Position numbers and translations under genes: made by a program. 6,087 nucleotides of DNA, taken from Cenarchaeum sp. GTDB taxonomy: Archaea; Thermoproteota; Nitrososphaeria; Nitrososphaerales; Nitrosopumilaceae. The notes under the pieces were generated by a model that was not told the DNA's origin, made no database searches, and saw only the letters and a list, made by a program, of their open reading frames with translations. Positions 4,675-6,087 of the stretch are shown piece by piece (the first letter of the stretch is position 1; each line of letters starts with the position of its first letter). Location of the stretch: positions 1 to 6,087 of the forward strand of contig JAHRAJ010000031.1 of assembly GCA_020027365.1 (NCBI GenBank), read 5' to 3'.

Positions 4675-5364
4675 ATGGGGCCGCTGTCGGCGTGCCTCGT
4701 GGCATTGTGCGCCGCGGGCGATGCACACGCCTATGACGGCGGTGCAGAGTGGACGACGATATCCATAGCAGACCCCCGGGACAACGGCACCAGCTTTTTG
4801 TTCCACTATTCGGTCCACAACGCCTCGCTGATCGAATACGGCGGTGGAAATCACACCCCTTGGTTTAATTTCGAGGTGTACGGCGACGACGGGCACGTGA
4901 GGCTCAGGATGCCAAAGAACTACCCGTATGAGGAATTGTACAACGAACGGTACCCAGAACACTTTCCTGTCGTGATTGTTGGCACCGACCCGGCGGGGAA
5001 CCACGTCTGGGATTATGTGGGCTATCTGGACAACACCCGCCTGGTTCCAAACGACTGCTTTCACGACATAGACGTCACGTCGGGAAACCTCACGCGGGTG
5101 GATATTGCAATATCCGTGATCATAGCAAACTTGGGCAAGTTCAACCCGGCACACGTTCTCCAGCGATGCCTCCCACAGACGATGGATCCACTGCCTGCCC
5201 ACTATGGACTCTCGTTCAAGGAGCAGGTCGCCATGGGCGTAAACCCGTCGGACATCCTGTGCGAGGGGGAGATGCGTGCGGCAGAGAGGCCGGGTGGGGA
5301 TGTTGCATGCGTATACCCTGATACGGCAAGACGGCTTGGGTGGGACGTGCTTTTGCCGCCGTGA
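4675..5364 (+). CDS. Secreted thaumarchaeal-type protein with C-terminal two-cysteine module
   Basis: Function unknown. From ATG 4675 the 229-residue product begins with a probable Sec signal peptide, MGPLSACLVALCAAGDAHA, with an AxA-type cleavage site before YDGG. The mature part is beta-rich (WTTISIADP, FLFHYSVHNASLIEYG, PWFNFEVYGDDGHVRLRM, DYVGYLDNTRLV), with sequons NGT, NAS and NLT that suggest N-glycosylation and an extracellular place. Its C-terminus, FKEQVAMGVNPSDILCEGEMR...GDVACVYPDTARRLGWD, matches a module I recall from many exported Thaumarchaeota proteins (Q..xGxxPxDVxCxxG...CVxPxTAxxLxxxGW), with two cysteines likely disulfide-bonded. The start is uncertain. The signal peptide from 4675 lacks a positive n-region, while an in-frame GTG at 4621 lies 26 bases from the TATA box, adds LWKRRR before the hydrophobic core and would make the mRNA leaderless. 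Confidence 0.75.
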   Translation: MGPLSACLVALCAAGDAHAYDGGAEWTTISIADPRDNGTSFLFHYSVHNASLIEYGGGNHTPWFNFEVYGDDGHVRLRMPKNYPYEELYNERYPEHFPVVIVGTDPAGNHVWDYVGYLDNTRLVPNDCFHDIDVTSGNLTRVDIAISVIIANLGKFNPAHVLQRCLPQTMDPLPAHYGLSFKEQVAMGVNPSDILCEGEMRAAERPGGDVACVYPDTARRLGWDVLLPP

Positions 5365-5800
5365 CCTGCGACTGGAATGCCGTTTTGGTTACCGGACGAC
5401 GGTGCGGACAGCTTGCCAGGATGGCGGCATTCCACGTGGGGTGCAGATCCACGGGACCTGCACGTGGCAAAGTGACCGGAACCACAACGCTGACGGTGTT
5501 GGGGGGTGCTGATGCAGGGGGTGCAGGAGGCGGTGATGGCGGTAGACCCGGCGGCGCGGAAGGTGGAAGGACATGCCAGATAAGGAACGCCCAAAGTCAG
5601 AAATCTGGGGTTTTTGGACTAGCACGAGGATCACATGCGGGCATCAATGTCGATGTTGGTCGCCTTGATGCCTGCCCGCACGACTGACGAGCGGCGGGAA
5701 GGATGCCAAGAGGCCGTCAGCGGAAATTGATCCGGATGGGGCGTTGCCCGAGATGCCAAACCACCACCCTCCTTAACTGGCGATCAGATGTTATTTCGCA
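5365..5800. other. Region without a secure gene between secreted protein and transposase
   Basis: All frames give low-complexity or overlapping ORFs. The longest plus-strand one (GTG 5340 to TGA 5687, 115 residues) overlaps the preceding gene's end and has a Gly-rich middle (GGADAGGAGGGDGGRPGGAEGG). I see no domain, signal peptide or promoter for it and rate it below 0.2. The stretch also holds a GGGGTTTTTGG site near 5607-5617 that faintly recalls the palindromic 3'-end element, a strong hairpin at 5636-5680 and, near 5765-5800, presumably the right-hand end of the insertion sequence. It may be decayed accessory DNA beside the mobile element. Confidence 0.45.
5636..5680. other. Strong bulged hairpin
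   Basis: TGCGGGCATCAA (5636-5647) pairs completely with 5665-5680, TTGATGCCTGCCCGCA, if four bases are bulged out. This gives a 12-bp stem around a 17-base loop. No T-tract follows. It could be a structured RNA, a DNA hairpin related to mobile DNA, or a terminator-like end, but its role is unknown. Confidence 0.5.
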
Positions 5801-6087
5801 TCAGGCGAACGCTTCAGATAACTGTATGTCGAGCCAAAACCTCCTAGTTCTGAAATACTCCGACACTGCGTGACACATGTCCTCAAATGACTCGTACGAC
5901 TCGCTTACGATCAGGTCACGCTTTGCCTGCCTCCAGCACTCCTCTACCGCGTTGAGATACGGCGAGCCCGTCGGCAGAAAGTGCAGCAGCACGTCGCGGC
6001 CGTGCTCCTTGACGTATTCACGGACGCGGGCGGCACGGTGCTGGGACGCGTTGTCCAGGATGACCAGGACCTTGCCCCACTTGGCCC
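5760..6087. mobile_element. Partial IS630-type insertion sequence
   Basis: The transposase end at 5801 implies the element's terminus lies shortly to its left. IS630 elements insert at TA, and a TA at 5774-5775 (CTTAACTGG) is a possible junction, but the other terminus is outside the window, so the inverted repeat cannot be verified and the boundary given is approximate. Confidence 0.5.
5801..6087 (-). CDS. IS630-family transposase, C-terminal part (runs off window)
   Basis: The last 94 residues of a DDE transposase of the IS630/Tc1-mariner group, cut by the window's right edge and ending in TGA at 5803-5801. The visible fragment starts AKWGKVLVILDNASQHRAARV, where the Asp of LVILDNASQH is the second catalytic acid. 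LPTGSPYLNAVEECWRQAKRDL carries the catalytic Glu about 36 residues later, followed by the usual helical C-terminus (SYESFEDMCHAVSEYFRTRRF). The first catalytic Asp and the N-terminal helix-turn-helix must lie beyond 6087. The enzyme cuts and pastes its element into TA sites. No frameshift appears in the visible part, so it may be intact. The protein's end agrees with full-length relatives. Confidence 0.9.
   Translation of the reverse strand, partial: AKWGKVLVILDNASQHRAARVREYVKEHGRDVLLHFLPTGSPYLNAVEECWRQAKRDLIVSESYESFEDMCHAVSEYFRTRRFWLDIQLSEAFA

Noticed and set aside
5202..5594. Minus-strand 130-codon ORF opposite the secreted protein end
   Set aside because: No domain or promoter, composition typical of an antisense shadow of a GC-rich gene.
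5596..5620. Fifth copy of the palindromic 3'-end element
   Set aside because: Only GGGGTTTTTGG resembles the core; too many mismatches to claim, so it is only mentioned in the intergenic entry.

Overview
The window most resembles the chromosome of a high-GC marine thaumarchaeon (Nitrososphaerota), and Cenarchaeum is the closest fit I can name from memory. Four things point there. The winged-helix regulator has a body typical of that phylum. The secreted protein ends in a two-cysteine C-terminal module that I associate with thaumarchaeal exported proteins. Several genes have an archaeal TATA-like box 25-31 bases before the start codon, implying leaderless or near-leaderless mRNAs. AGG/AGA arginine codons are also common. 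The species assignment is inference and no database search was possible.

Layout, left to right. Positions 1-178 are a GC-rich leader with no recognised gene. purC (SAICAR synthetase, purine synthesis) is at 179-1012 (+), followed at once by a decayed tandem copy of its own last ~120 bases (1036-1151). An AT-richer intergenic stretch to 1618 contains clustered CATGAT motifs and a hairpin. A winged-helix regulator with an unusual repetitive Ala/Lys tail (1619-2314, +) and a PPOX-class flavin/F420-binding split-barrel protein (2352-2759, +) follow and probably form one transcript.

These converge on a minus-strand gene for a single-pass membrane-anchored protein (2889-3371). Further right on the minus strand are a DUF2299-like cytosolic protein (3640-4116) and a small zinc-ribbon gene (4217-4543) interrupted by one in-frame TAG. 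A shared palindromic TATA region at 4585-4601 separates the zinc-ribbon gene from a divergent plus-strand gene for a secreted, potentially glycosylated protein (about 4675-5364). The last 700 bases hold a poorly coding stretch, a strong hairpin (5636-5680) and the 3' end of an IS630-family transposase (5801 to window end, -).

The genes do not form one obvious pathway. The most notable non-genic structure is a 25-bp near-palindrome centred on AAACCCGGGTTT. It occurs twice identically and once with two substitutions, each time just past a stop codon, with a degenerate fourth copy after the DUF2299-like gene. I found no convincing new multi-gene system. The best leads are this 3'-end element, the amber-split zinc ribbon, the repeat-built tail on the regulator and the partial purC duplication.
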